Part shown: piece by piece, positions 1 through 8,479 of the stretch
Layout: every line of letters starts with the position of its first letter
Numbering within the stretch: the first letter of the stretch is position 1
Translations under genes and position numbers: made by a program
Notes under the pieces: model-generated
Databases searched by the model: none
The model's input: only the letters and a program-made list of their open reading frames with translations
Told to the model about the DNA's origin: nothing
From: an uncultured Eubacteriales bacterium
GTDB lineage: Bacteria > Bacillota > Clostridia > Saccharofermentanales > UBA5734
Assembly (NCBI GenBank): GCA_903835065.1
Contig: CAILLO010000004.1
Coordinates: forward strand, 1 to 64,000
Direction of reading: 5' to 3'
Length of the DNA stretch: 64,000 nucleotides

Positions 1-107
1 ACCACACAGCAGTCTGGGCGGACGACCGCCGGCACCGCAATCAATCCTCCCTGATTTCGTCGGTAAACGGCCACCAGAAGACTGAGTCTCGATCTCGAAG
101 CCACTAA

Positions 108-692
108 CATTGCATCTGGACCAAAGGATGGGGATGGACCAATGCCATGTTCGTTTTCACGATGTTCTTCTGGGGAGGACTGATTCCTTTCTTCCAGGTC
201 GTACGAAGCACCGGACTGTATGGCAGCCGGTGGGCGCTTGTCATCCCGTACCTGATCGAGACCTGGAACATGGTCATCTGCCGGACCTTCTTCCAGGCCA
301 TCCCCGAGAGTCTCTATGAATCGGCCAAGATCGAGGGGGCCAATGAATTCGACCTCCTCCGCAGGATCACCCTCCCGCTTTCAAAACAAATCATCGCCGT
401 GCTGGCGCTCTATTACGGGATTTCCAACTGGAATGGGTGGTTCGCCGCCATCCTCTTCCTGTCCGACGTCAAACTGCACCCTCTGCAGGTCTTCCTGAAG
501 CGGGTGCTGACGGAAGCCAATTCCGCGGACGCCATGATGGCCTATGCGAATGTAGGAACGGGCCAGATGCTGTCCCTGATGCAGGTGAAGTATGCCATCA
601 TCATCGTGGCCTCCGTGCCGATCATCGCGCTCTATCCTTTCCTCCAGAAATATTTCGAGAAAGGCGTCATGATCGGATCCCTGAAGGGCTGA
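108..692 (+). pseudogene. carbohydrate ABC transporter permease, N-terminus missing
   Basis: Inner-membrane permease of a binding-protein-dependent sugar importer (LplC/YtcP-type, MalG-like). The frame opens only after a TAA at 105-107. The first internal ATG is at 147 and has no ribosome-binding site. From residue 1 the protein already reads like the middle of the family (TNAMFVFTMFFWGGLIPFF), so roughly the first 110 residues of a normal ~290-residue permease, including the first membrane segments, are absent. The EAA cytoplasmic loop that docks the ATPase is intact (ESAKIEGANEFDLLRRITLPLS), and several hydrophobic segments follow. None of the three frames in 1-107 looks like the missing half. 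It is either a genuinely truncated gene or a contig-edge chimera. The stop lies 35 bp before the next gene, so it probably belonged to the same sugar operon. Confidence 0.75.
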
Positions 693-727
693 CCGCGACG
701 ACGCAAGGCATCTCCGCGAGGTGATTC

Positions 728-1888
728 ATGACAGATCGTGAACGCTTTCTGGCCGTATGCCGGGGAGAGAAACCCGACTACTATCCCATTTTCGGCTTGA
801 ACGAAGCCCCCGGCGTTTCCGGCGGGGTCATGCGTGAAGCGTACGAGCGACTGCTATCGACCGGCATGCCGGATATCGGCGGGGTGTGGGAGTCCGACGG
901 CCTGCCGCGCAACCTCGACGGCTGGCGCAGATACTGGGGGGTCACGGGACCTCTCGAGGTCGAGGAGTATCCTGCCGAGCCCGCGAGGGGCTTCGAGTAC
1001 TCGAAGGAGATCCGGGATGGATTCGAGTTCATAACGTGCGATTCCGGTGCGGTGACACGGCAGATCGTCGGCAACGACATCACGTACAGCATGCCGGACT
1101 TCATGCGCTTCCACGTGCGAGACCGCAAGAGCTGGGAATTCTACAAGGAACGCCGGACGCCGGGGAAGGCCTGGAGCGACGGACAACTGGCGGCCGTCGC
1201 AGGAAAATACGCCGAGACCGGCCACCCCGTCCGCATTTCCGCACATGCCACCTTTGGTGCATTGCGGGACATGGTGGGGCCTGAGTTCGCTTGCCTGATC
1301 TTCTACGACGAACCGGAGCTGGCCCACGAGATCATGGACTGGCTGGCCGACCTGAACCGGCGCTTCATCATCCCCATGATACGGGCCGTGAAGCCCGACA
1401 TCGTTCTGTTCAGCGAAGACATCTGCTACAACGGCGGCATGATGATCAGTCCGTCGCTGTTCCGTGAATTCTGCCTCCCCCTGTATATGGAGGTGGGTCA
1501 AGCGGTCCGGGAAGCTGGCGTCCCCGTGTTCGTCGTCGACAACGACGGATTCGCGGAGCCGCTCGTTCCGATCGTGGAGGAAGCCGGCGTCAACGCCATG
1601 TTCCCTTGGGAAGTCAAGGCGCACAACGACCTGATGCGGGTACGACACGACCACCCGGACTTCATCCTGCTGGGCGGACTCGAGAAGGAGTGCCTGAACG
1701 AGGGCAACGAGGCGCTCATTCCCGGAGAGATCGAGAAGGCGCGCGCGCTGCTGCCCCTCGGCCGATACTTCCCCAACGGGGACCACGGAATCCAGCCGCT
1801 GGTCACGTTCGAGAACCTTTGCCGCTTCATGACTCGCCTTCACGATCTCTGCGGAAATCCGGAAGGCGAGTTCCCGCGGATCCGATAG
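728..1888 (+). CDS. uroporphyrinogen decarboxylase (URO-D) family protein, no HxC zinc motif
   Basis: 386-residue TIM-barrel protein of the URO-D superfamily, which contains HemE and the MtaA/CmuA-type corrinoid methyltransferases. Start ATG follows a GAGGTG ribosome-binding site. It is not a plausible HemE: it sits in a sugar operon and is diverged. Where methyltransferase members carry the zinc-binding H-x-C, this protein reads VVDNDGF (about residues 269-275), so the usual zinc centre is missing. Such diverged members recur in glycan-utilisation loci of Firmicutes with no assigned reaction. It lies 35 bp after the permease fragment and 39 bp before the first amidohydrolase, consistent with one transcript. 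The family call is secure; the substrate is unknown. Confidence 0.8.
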   Translation: MTDRERFLAVCRGEKPDYYPIFGLNEAPGVSGGVMREAYERLLSTGMPDIGGVWESDGLPRNLDGWRRYWGVTGPLEVEEYPAEPARGFEYSKEIRDGFEFITCDSGAVTRQIVGNDITYSMPDFMRFHVRDRKSWEFYKERRTPGKAWSDGQLAAVAGKYAETGHPVRISAHATFGALRDMVGPEFACLIFYDEPELAHEIMDWLADLNRRFIIPMIRAVKPDIVLFSEDICYNGGMMISPSLFREFCLPLYMEVGQAVREAGVPVFVVDNDGFAEPLVPIVEEAGVNAMFPWEVKAHNDLMRVRHDHPDFILLGGLEKECLNEGNEALIPGEIEKARALLPLGRYFPNGDHGIQPLVTFENLCRFMTRLHDLCGNPEGEFPRIR

Positions 1889-1927
1889 CCGGGCGATCGA
1901 TTCCCATGATTTGAAAGAGGTGCCGCG

Positions 1928-2725
1928 ATGGTCATCAACTCCCATGTGATCCTGACGGGAGACCCCGAGTCGCTTCTCGAGCGGATGGATGCCGCACGGG
2001 TCGACAGGGCGGTCGTCGCTGCGTCCCACGAGGGCTCGATTCTCATGCACACCGGGGAGACGCCCGCCGACAACCGTGCGATGCTCGTAGCCGTGACGGC
2101 GCACCCGGATCGGCTGATTGGCTGCGCGTACCTCGATCCACTGGACCCCGACGCTCCCGCCCGGATCGATTTCTGGGCCGACGCCGGCATCAAGGCCCTC
2201 AAGTTCTTCCCGGCGGACGGGTACTCGCCGGACGACCGACGGCTCTGGCCCGCCTTGGAACGGATGGAGGAGCGTTGCCTGGCCGCCGTCTTCCACATGG
2301 GCCTCGCGGACTACACCTTCCCCAGCGCTCCGGGCGCTCGTCGGGCCCCGCAATCGGCCTATGCCTATCCGATGCGCCTCGACTCCACCTGCCGGCTCTT
2401 CCCCGGCATCCGCTTCCTGATCCTCAATATGGGCTATCCCCTCATGATTGAAGCCTGGAGCGTCCACCACAACAACGCGAACATCTATCTCCACATCGGC
2501 GGGGAAGGCGTCCGGTTCTCCTCCCTGGCCACGGCGTACGTGGCGCTGGGCGGGCCCGGCTTCATCCCGCTGGATTTCGCTCGCGTCGTCGTGGGCACCG
2601 GCGATGCCGAGAACATGTCCCGCTCGCTGCTGCTGGCCGAGGACAGCTTGGTCAGGATGGGCTGCGCCCGCTGCCGGACCGGAGGGGTCGTCTCCTCCGG
2701 CGCCGAGAACCTGTTCCGGTTGTAG
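1928..2725 (+). CDS. amidohydrolase-fold protein with degenerate metal site
   Basis: 265-residue member of the amidohydrolase_2 (ACMSD-like) TIM-barrel family, homologous along its length to the next gene. Ribosome-binding site GAAAGAGG precedes ATG 1928. Against the neighbour, the N-terminal D-A-H-I-H becomes N-S-H-V-I (second His lost). The A-H-N-G-Y-P motif becomes L-N-M-G-Y-P (Asn167 where the neighbour has His174). The G-T-D metal-binding Asp is Gly225 (GTGD). Only the HMG histidine (His123) and the first His remain. Normal hydrolytic metal binding therefore looks impossible. A pseudo-enzyme subunit partnering the intact paralogue is one explanation; relaxed decay after duplication is another. 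The reading frame is intact. Confidence 0.8.
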   Translation: MVINSHVILTGDPESLLERMDAARVDRAVVAASHEGSILMHTGETPADNRAMLVAVTAHPDRLIGCAYLDPLDPDAPARIDFWADAGIKALKFFPADGYSPDDRRLWPALERMEERCLAAVFHMGLADYTFPSAPGARRAPQSAYAYPMRLDSTCRLFPGIRFLILNMGYPLMIEAWSVHHNNANIYLHIGGEGVRFSSLATAYVALGGPGFIPLDFARVVVGTGDAENMSRSLLLAEDSLVRMGCARCRTGGVVSSGAENLFRL

Positions 2726-2737
2726 GGGAGACGCGCG

Positions 2738-3556
2738 ATGATCGTCGATGCCCATATTCACTATTTCGACAGTCCCGGCTTCCTCGAGGGACTGGTCCGC
2801 GACATGGATGCCGCGGGAATCGACAAGGCCGTCCTGCTGCCCACGATCGGTGACTCGACATGGGATTACGTAGGCCTGACCTTCACGAAGGTCGACAACG
2901 AGGCCGTCCGCGATGCGGTCCTGCGGTATCCCGACCGCTTCGTCGGCGCCGTCCGCCTGATCCCCACGGAGCCGGACGCCGTGGACGAACTGCGCCGCTG
3001 GGCGGCCACGGGCTGCTTCCGGCTCGTGAAATTCTCGCCGACCGAAGGATTCACCGTGGACGACCCACGCATCCTGCCCTTCTATGAAGTCTGCGTGGAC
3101 CTCGGCTACCCGGTCCTGATCCACATGGGGCAGACCGGTGGAACGTTCGTCGGCGAGAAGCTGGCCCAGCGCTACCAGTTGAACTCCGCGCTCGCGAACC
3201 CCATGACCCTGGACGCCGTGGCGAAGGGCTTCCCCGAACTCGATTTCATCATCGCCCACAACGGGTACCCGTATCTGTTCGAATCCTGGGCCGTCGCGGA
3301 GGCCAACCCCAACGTCTACCTCGACATCGCCGGGTCCGGGCCCTGGGTGGACGGGACGCCGGTGGTCTTCAACGCCCTCGGGCGGGACGCCTTCATCCCG
3401 ATCGACCGCGACCGGATCCTATGGGGGACCGACAACTGCCTGCCGCCCGCGGAGAGTCTGCAGCGCGCGACGGCCTACATGCGACTGATGGGGGCCGACA
3501 AGCCCCAACGCCAGAGAATCTTCGGCGGCAACGCGGAACGGCTCTTCCGGCTCTGA
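2738..3556 (+). CDS. amidohydrolase family protein (metal site intact)
   Basis: 272-residue amidohydrolase_2 family TIM barrel. All expected ligand motifs are visible: DAHIH at residues 4-8, IHMG with His129, AHNGYP with His174, and GTD with Asp232. Relatives include ACMSD-type decarboxylases and lactone or dicarboxylate hydrolases; the substrate cannot be read from sequence. It begins 12 bp after its degenerate paralogue, so the two are almost certainly co-translated and could form a heteromer. In a galactokinase/GH172/GH116 operon, hydrolysis of a sugar lactone is a reasonable guess, but it is only a guess. Confidence 0.85.
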   Translation: MIVDAHIHYFDSPGFLEGLVRDMDAAGIDKAVLLPTIGDSTWDYVGLTFTKVDNEAVRDAVLRYPDRFVGAVRLIPTEPDAVDELRRWAATGCFRLVKFSPTEGFTVDDPRILPFYEVCVDLGYPVLIHMGQTGGTFVGEKLAQRYQLNSALANPMTLDAVAKGFPELDFIIAHNGYPYLFESWAVAEANPNVYLDIAGSGPWVDGTPVVFNALGRDAFIPIDRDRILWGTDNCLPPAESLQRATAYMRLMGADKPQRQRIFGGNAERLFRL

Positions 3557-3594
3557 CCCTCGACGCCAGCGGCACACAACCGGGAGGTACCCCC

Positions 3595-4899
3595 ATGGAT
3601 ACGCACCAGACCCGCGGAGTCATTTCGAGAGGCGGTTTCGACGAGACGTTCCGCAGGATCTACAAGGACGATCCTGCTTCGCTGTGCGTGCAGCGCGCCC
3701 GGTACGAAGCCGCACTCCAGGGATTCGAGGACCACTTCGGCGACCGGGATGTCCGTCTGTTCAGCACGCCGGGGCGGACCGAGGTGGGTGGCAACCACAC
3801 CGACCACAACGCGGGGCACGTGCTGGCCGCTTCGGTCGACCTCGACGTGCTCGCCGTGGCGGCCCCCAACGGGTCCGTCCTTGTACGAATCTGGTCGGAG
3901 GGGTACGGCCCGATCGAGTGCTCCACGCTGGACCTGACCATCGACGAGAGCCGATTCTTCACGTCGGGCGCGATCGTGACCGGCGTGCTCCGGGGCCTGC
4001 TCGACCGAGGGTTCGCCGTCGGCGGCTTCGACGCGTACATGACCTCGAACGTCCTGCCCGGCTCGGGGCTCTCCTCGTCCGCCGCCTTCGAGGTCTGCGT
4101 CGCGACGATCCTGAACCACCTCTACGACGACGGCCGCGTCGACGACGTGACCCTCGCGAAGGTCTCCCAGTTCGCCGAAAACGACTTCTTCGGCAAGCCC
4201 TGCGGCCTCATGGACCAGACGACCTGCGCCGTGGGCGGTTTCGTCACCATCGACTTCGAGGACTTCGAGAATCCGGGCATCGAGAAGGTCCCCTTCGAGT
4301 TCGGTGCCTCCGGGTATTCGCTCTGCGTCGTCGACACGGGGGGTGACCACGCGGACCTCAACGACGACTACGCCGCCCTCGAGCACGAGATGAAGTCCGT
4401 CGCCCGCGCGCTGGGCGCCGACGTGCTCCGGCGCACGAGCAAGAAGGCCGTGCTGGAGAACCTGGCGAGCCTGCGGGGACAGGTCAACGACCGGGCCATC
4501 CTGAGGGCCATCCATTTCTTCGACGACGACGAGAAGGTCCTCCAGCAGGTCGACGCCCTCCAGACCGGTGATTTCGGCCGATTCATGGACCTCATCGTCG
4601 CCTCGGGCCTCAGTTCGTTCATGTATTGCCAGAACATCTACGCCAACGCGCACTGGCAGGTGCAGGGACTTTCCATCGCCCTCGCCGTCTCGGAGAACGT
4701 GCTCCGCGGTCGGGGCGCCTGGCGCGTGCACGGCGGCGGGTTCGCCGGCACCATCCAGTCCTTCGTCCCCGACGACCTGCTGCCGGCCTATCGCGCCGCC
4801 ATGGTGGCGGTCTTCGGAGAGAAATCGTTCTACGAACTGATGGTGCGGCCCTGCGGCACGATGGAGATCGTGCCGACCGAGCCGAAGGAGAAGGAGTGA
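3595..4899 (+). CDS. galactokinase family GHMP kinase
   Basis: 434-residue cytoplasmic GHMP kinase. ATG 3595 follows GGGAGG at a good distance; the frame is open further upstream but without a start signal. It carries the galactokinase signature (GRTEVGGNHTDHN), the ATP-binding motif GSGLSSSAAFEV, and the C-terminal GGGFAGTIQSF motif. Family role: phosphorylation of galactose, or of a related sugar such as L-arabinose in some members, at C1. It is somewhat longer than bacterial GalK (~390 residues), mostly from about 35 extra N-terminal residues. Operon position next to two glycosidase genes suggests it phosphorylates the sugar they release. No galT or galE is in the window, so exact sugar specificity is open. 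Confidence 0.85.
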   Translation: MDTHQTRGVISRGGFDETFRRIYKDDPASLCVQRARYEAALQGFEDHFGDRDVRLFSTPGRTEVGGNHTDHNAGHVLAASVDLDVLAVAAPNGSVLVRIWSEGYGPIECSTLDLTIDESRFFTSGAIVTGVLRGLLDRGFAVGGFDAYMTSNVLPGSGLSSSAAFEVCVATILNHLYDDGRVDDVTLAKVSQFAENDFFGKPCGLMDQTTCAVGGFVTIDFEDFENPGIEKVPFEFGASGYSLCVVDTGGDHADLNDDYAALEHEMKSVARALGADVLRRTSKKAVLENLASLRGQVNDRAILRAIHFFDDDEKVLQQVDALQTGDFGRFMDLIVASGLSSFMYCQNIYANAHWQVQGLSIALAVSENVLRGRGAWRVHGGGFAGTIQSFVPDDLLPAYRAAMVAVFGEKSFYELMVRPCGTMEIVPTEPKEKE

Positions 4900-4901
4900 C
4901 C

Positions 4902-5972
4902 ATGACGCGACCGAACGGCCCCGCCTCCCTGTCCACGCTCGCACAGGCCCGGAGCGGTCGGCGCATGCGCGCTTCCTCCTACGACCGGACGGGCGGAAAC
5001 GATGACCGCCTGCACGTCCAGCCCGGCGCGACCAGCGTCTTGGCCGTCATGGACCGGCCCGGCCTCGTCACCCACCTCTGGGTGACGATTACGACCGCGT
5101 GCAGCCCAGTGGAGAAGAACTACCTGCGGAAGATCGTCCTGCGCATGTTCTGGGACGGGGAGGCGCTGCCCAGCGTCGAGGCGCCGATCGGGGACTTCTT
5201 CGGGATGGGGCATGCCCGATCCCGCAACTTCGTGTCCGCGCCCCTCCAGATGAGCCCCGAGGACGGAAAGGGATTCAACTGCTGGTTCCCCATGCCCTAT
5301 GAAAAGGCGCGCATCGAGGTGCTGAACGAGTGCGACTCCGAAATCAAGATCTACTACTACGTCGACTACGAGGAATACGACGAGCTGCCGGCGGACCTCC
5401 TCCGGTTCCACGCCGTGTGGAACCGGGAGTGCCCCACGGAGGGCATTCCGGACGAAGGGATGGAGAACGCGGAGTTCTGCTTCGGCGGCACCAACACGAC
5501 CGGGGACGGGAACTACGTGCTCCTCGAGGCCGAAGGCCGGGGCCACTATGTCGGCTGCAATGTCAACATCCACAACCTGCGCGACACCTCGCGCTGGGAC
5601 TGGCCCGGTGAGGGCGACGACATGTTCTTCATCGACGGCGAGCCCTGGCCGCCCCGACTTCACGGGACGGGGACGGAGGACTACTTCGACCTGGCCTGGT
5701 GCCCCACCCAGGAGTACAACGCGCCCTATCACGGCATCATCCTGCCGGGCGATGACAACTGGAAGGGGTTCATCACCTATTATCGCTACCATGTCCAGGA
5801 TCCCGTGATGTTCGATCGGTCCATCCGGGTCACCCTCGAGCACGGCCACGCCAACCGCCGTTCGGACGACTGGTCGAGCACCGCCTACTGGTACCAGACC
5901 GAACCCCACCGCCCGCTCCCGCCGTTCCCCGGCGTGGACGGCCGCATGCCCCTCGAGGAGGAGATCCTGTAG
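4902..5972 (+). CDS. DUF2961 / glycoside hydrolase family 172 protein
   Basis: 356-residue protein of the DUF2961 family, now classed as GH172, whose characterised members act on alpha-D-fructofuranosyl or D-arabinofuranosyl linkages and assemble as trimers or hexamers. Motifs seen: an N-terminal RTGGNDD, a jelly-roll style core, and the conserved GTGTEDYF in which Glu259 matches the position of a catalytic acid in the family. No signal peptide is seen, so it should act on imported oligosaccharides. It starts 2 bp after the kinase stop and ends 8 bp before GH116, so it is translationally coupled to both. The fold call is strong; linkage and sugar are not determinable. Confidence 0.85.
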   Translation: MTRPNGPASLSTLAQARSGRRMRASSYDRTGGNDDRLHVQPGATSVLAVMDRPGLVTHLWVTITTACSPVEKNYLRKIVLRMFWDGEALPSVEAPIGDFFGMGHARSRNFVSAPLQMSPEDGKGFNCWFPMPYEKARIEVLNECDSEIKIYYYVDYEEYDELPADLLRFHAVWNRECPTEGIPDEGMENAEFCFGGTNTTGDGNYVLLEAEGRGHYVGCNVNIHNLRDTSRWDWPGEGDDMFFIDGEPWPPRLHGTGTEDYFDLAWCPTQEYNAPYHGIILPGDDNWKGFITYYRYHVQDPVMFDRSIRVTLEHGHANRRSDDWSSTAYWYQTEPHRPLPPFPGVDGRMPLEEEIL

Positions 5973-5980
5973 GAGGGACC

Positions 5981-8449
5981 ATGAGCAGAGCATTCGGCGC
6001 CCCATACGGAGAAGGCCACGATGCGTATGTCGCATATCCCCTCGGCGGCATCGGCGCCGGGATGGTCTGCCTGGAGGGGACCGGCTGCCTGTCCCATGTC
6101 TCGCTTTGGCACGGCCCGCTCGTGGACTACGAGCCGGCGGTGCTGGCGACGGTCAACGTCCGGGGTCCGGGCGGCGGCCTCTCCAGAGTGCTGGAAGGAC
6201 CGGTCCCCGACCGCAAGGTCTGCCGCGTCGCCAACGCGGCCAATGGACACCCGGGAAGGACGTACGGTCTGCCGCGGTTCGAGCGCAGCCGGTTCTCCCA
6301 CCGCTTCCCCTTCGGGCGCGTGGAACTCGAGGACGCCGCGTTTCCCCTGTCGGCCGTCCTGATCGGCTGGAGCCCCTTCCTGCCGGGCGACGCGGATGCG
6401 TCGAGTCTGCCCGTCGCCGCGCTGGAGTACACGTTGTCCAACCCGACGACGGACGCGCTGGAAGCCGTTTTCGCCTTCCACGTGCCTTCCTCGATGGCCG
6501 GGCCGGAGGGGTCCGCCGGGGAGAACCGGACGACCCGCTTCGAGAAGGGATTCATCGTGGAGCATCGCCCGAAGGACGGGAACGAGCAGCACCACGGGTG
6601 GCTCGGCGTCACGACGGACGCCGCGGATGCGGTGGTGGACAGCCAGTGGTTCCGCGGCGAATGGTTCGACGCGCTGACGATGCTGTGGAACCAGGTCGAG
6701 CAGGGTGCCGTCCGCGACACCGCCCCGTTCGCGGAAGGGGGGGAGACCCCCGGCTCCAGTCTCCAGGTTCCGCTCCGGCTGGCTCCTGGAGAGGAACGGA
6801 CGGTCCGGGTCCTGCTCTCGTGGTACGTGCCCCGCTCCACCCTGGTCTACCCGGCGCCGCCGGAAAAGGAATCCTCGTGCGGGTGCACCGGCGGGTGCAC
6901 CGGCGCCGCGCCCGACGCCTACCGCCCCTGGTATGCCGCGCGGTTCGCGGGCATCCGCGACGTGATGCGCCACTGGGTCCGGGAATACGATTCGCTGCGG
7001 GCGTTTTCGAGCCGCTTCGCGGACTGCTTCCACGCCTCCACGCTGCCTGCAGAGGCGATGGAGGCCGTCGAAGCGAACCTGTCGATCCTCAAGTCGCCGA
7101 CGATGCTGCGGGAGGCCGGCGGGGCCCTCTGGTGCTGGGAAGGCTGCTATGACGCGGCGGGCTGCTGCGCGGGCAGCTGCACGCACGTCTGGAACTACGC
7201 ACAGGCCGTACCGCACCTCTTCCCGGACCTGGAGCGCTCGCTCCGCCGGGTGGAATTCGGGCCCTCCCTGGACGAGGACGGCCACCAGTCCTTCCGTGCC
7301 GCCCTGCCGATCCGCGGGACGAAGCACGACTTCCATGCCGCGTCGGACGGACAATTGGGCGGGATTCTGAAGGTCCACCGGGACTGGCGGATCGACGGCG
7401 ACCCCGGCTGGCTGCGCGAACTCTGGCCCGCAGTGCGCCGCAGCCTGGAGTTCTGCATCCGGTCCTGGGACCCCGGGGAGACGGGCGTCCTGACCGAGCC
7501 GCACCACAACACCTACGACATCGAGTTCTGGGGGCCCGACGGCATGTGCTCCAGCCTCTACGTCGCGGCACTCGACGCCGCGGCCCGCCTGGCGGTCGCC
7601 TGCGGGGAAAGCGGCGACCGCTACGCGGCCCTATCCGCGAAAGGCAGGACCTACATGGAAGACAGCCTCTTCGACGGGGAGTACTTCTTCCAGGAAGTCC
7701 GGCGCACGTCTCTCGCCCCGGTCCTGTCCCGGGGCTACTACGGACTCGTGGAGTCCCCGGAGGAGAAGGCGCTCATCGAATCGGAGGGACCGAAATACCA
7801 GTACGGGACGGGCTGTCTCTCCGACGGCGTCATCGGTGCCTGGCTGGCCGCCGTATGCCACCTCCCGCAGCCGGTGCTCGACCCCGACCGGGTCCGGTCC
7901 CACCTCGACCACGTCCACCGCTACAATTTCAAGAAGGACCTGTCCCGCCACGCGAATCCCCAGCGACCGAGCTATGCGCTCGGCCACGAAGGCGGCCTCC
8001 TCCTCTGCACCTGGCCCAAGGGAGGGAAGCCCAGCCTTCCGTTCGTCTACAGCGATGAAGTCTGGACCGGCATCGAGTACCAGGTGGCCAGCCACCTGAT
8101 TCTCGCCGGGCGAACCGAGAAGGGCCTCGAGATCGTCCGGGCCTGCCGGAGCCGCTACGACGGACGCAAGCGCAATCCGTTCGACGAGTACGAGTGCGGG
8201 CACTGGTACGCCCGGGCCATGTCCTCGTACGCGCTGCTCCAGGCCCTCGGCGGCGCCACCTATGACGCGGTCGACCGGACTCTCGCGCTTCGTCCGAACG
8301 TGGTCGGCGACTACTCCTGCTTCCTCGCCACGGCGACCGGATACGGCCAGGTCGGCGTCCGGGAAGGGCGCCCCTTTCTCGAGGTCGCCCACGGTTCGAT
8401 TCCGGTCGAGCGCTGGATCTTCGAGCCTCGTCTTCCGAAGGAAGCGTAG
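5981..8449 (+). CDS. glycoside hydrolase family 116 (GBA2-like beta-glycosidase)
   Basis: 822-residue GH116 protein: an N-terminal beta-sandwich beginning with GIGAGM, and a C-terminal alpha/alpha toroid. Catalytic region motifs match the family: EPHHNTYDIEFWG with Glu506 as the expected nucleophile, and GCLSDGVIGAW with Asp615 as the expected acid/base. The family segment CTHVWNYAQAVPHLFPDLER is also present. Known members hydrolyse beta-glucosides, beta-xylosides and glucosylceramide. No signal peptide, so probably intracellular. A Cys/Gly-rich insert (CGCTGGCTG) arises from a 12-bp tandem duplication at 6881-6904. It starts 8 bp after GH172; the pair presumably degrades one oligosaccharide together. 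Confidence 0.88.
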   Translation: MSRAFGAPYGEGHDAYVAYPLGGIGAGMVCLEGTGCLSHVSLWHGPLVDYEPAVLATVNVRGPGGGLSRVLEGPVPDRKVCRVANAANGHPGRTYGLPRFERSRFSHRFPFGRVELEDAAFPLSAVLIGWSPFLPGDADASSLPVAALEYTLSNPTTDALEAVFAFHVPSSMAGPEGSAGENRTTRFEKGFIVEHRPKDGNEQHHGWLGVTTDAADAVVDSQWFRGEWFDALTMLWNQVEQGAVRDTAPFAEGGETPGSSLQVPLRLAPGEERTVRVLLSWYVPRSTLVYPAPPEKESSCGCTGGCTGAAPDAYRPWYAARFAGIRDVMRHWVREYDSLRAFSSRFADCFHASTLPAEAMEAVEANLSILKSPTMLREAGGALWCWEGCYDAAGCCAGSCTHVWNYAQAVPHLFPDLERSLRRVEFGPSLDEDGHQSFRAALPIRGTKHDFHAASDGQLGGILKVHRDWRIDGDPGWLRELWPAVRRSLEFCIRSWDPGETGVLTEPHHNTYDIEFWGPDGMCSSLYVAALDAAARLAVACGESGDRYAALSAKGRTYMEDSLFDGEYFFQEVRRTSLAPVLSRGYYGLVESPEEKALIESEGPKYQYGTGCLSDGVIGAWLAAVCHLPQPVLDPDRVRSHLDHVHRYNFKKDLSRHANPQRPSYALGHEGGLLLCTWPKGGKPSLPFVYSDEVWTGIEYQVASHLILAGRTEKGLEIVRACRSRYDGRKRNPFDEYECGHWYARAMSSYALLQALGGATYDAVDRTLALRPNVVGDYSCFLATATGYGQVGVREGRPFLEVAHGSIPVERWIFEPRLPKEA
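6881..6904 (+). repeat. 12-bp perfect tandem duplication inside the GH116 gene
   Basis: Two adjacent identical copies of gggtgcaccggc, in frame, encode a repeated GCTG motif. The result is a four-cysteine, glycine-rich insert between the N-terminal and catalytic domains of the glycosidase. It looks like a recent slippage event; a metal-binding loop is possible but unsupported. Confidence 0.9.
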
Positions 8450-8479
8450 CACGGCGAACTCGCGGAAAGGAAACCGACC

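Noticed and set aside
728-1888. HemE (uroporphyrinogen decarboxylase) for the URO-D proteins
   Set aside because: No other heme genes are present, the sequences are diverged, and one has a methyltransferase-type HxC motif; called at family level only.
854-3259. 801-codon minus-strand frame opposite the first glycan-operon genes
   Set aside because: Shadow of URO-D and amidohydrolase genes; no ribosome-binding site and no domain.
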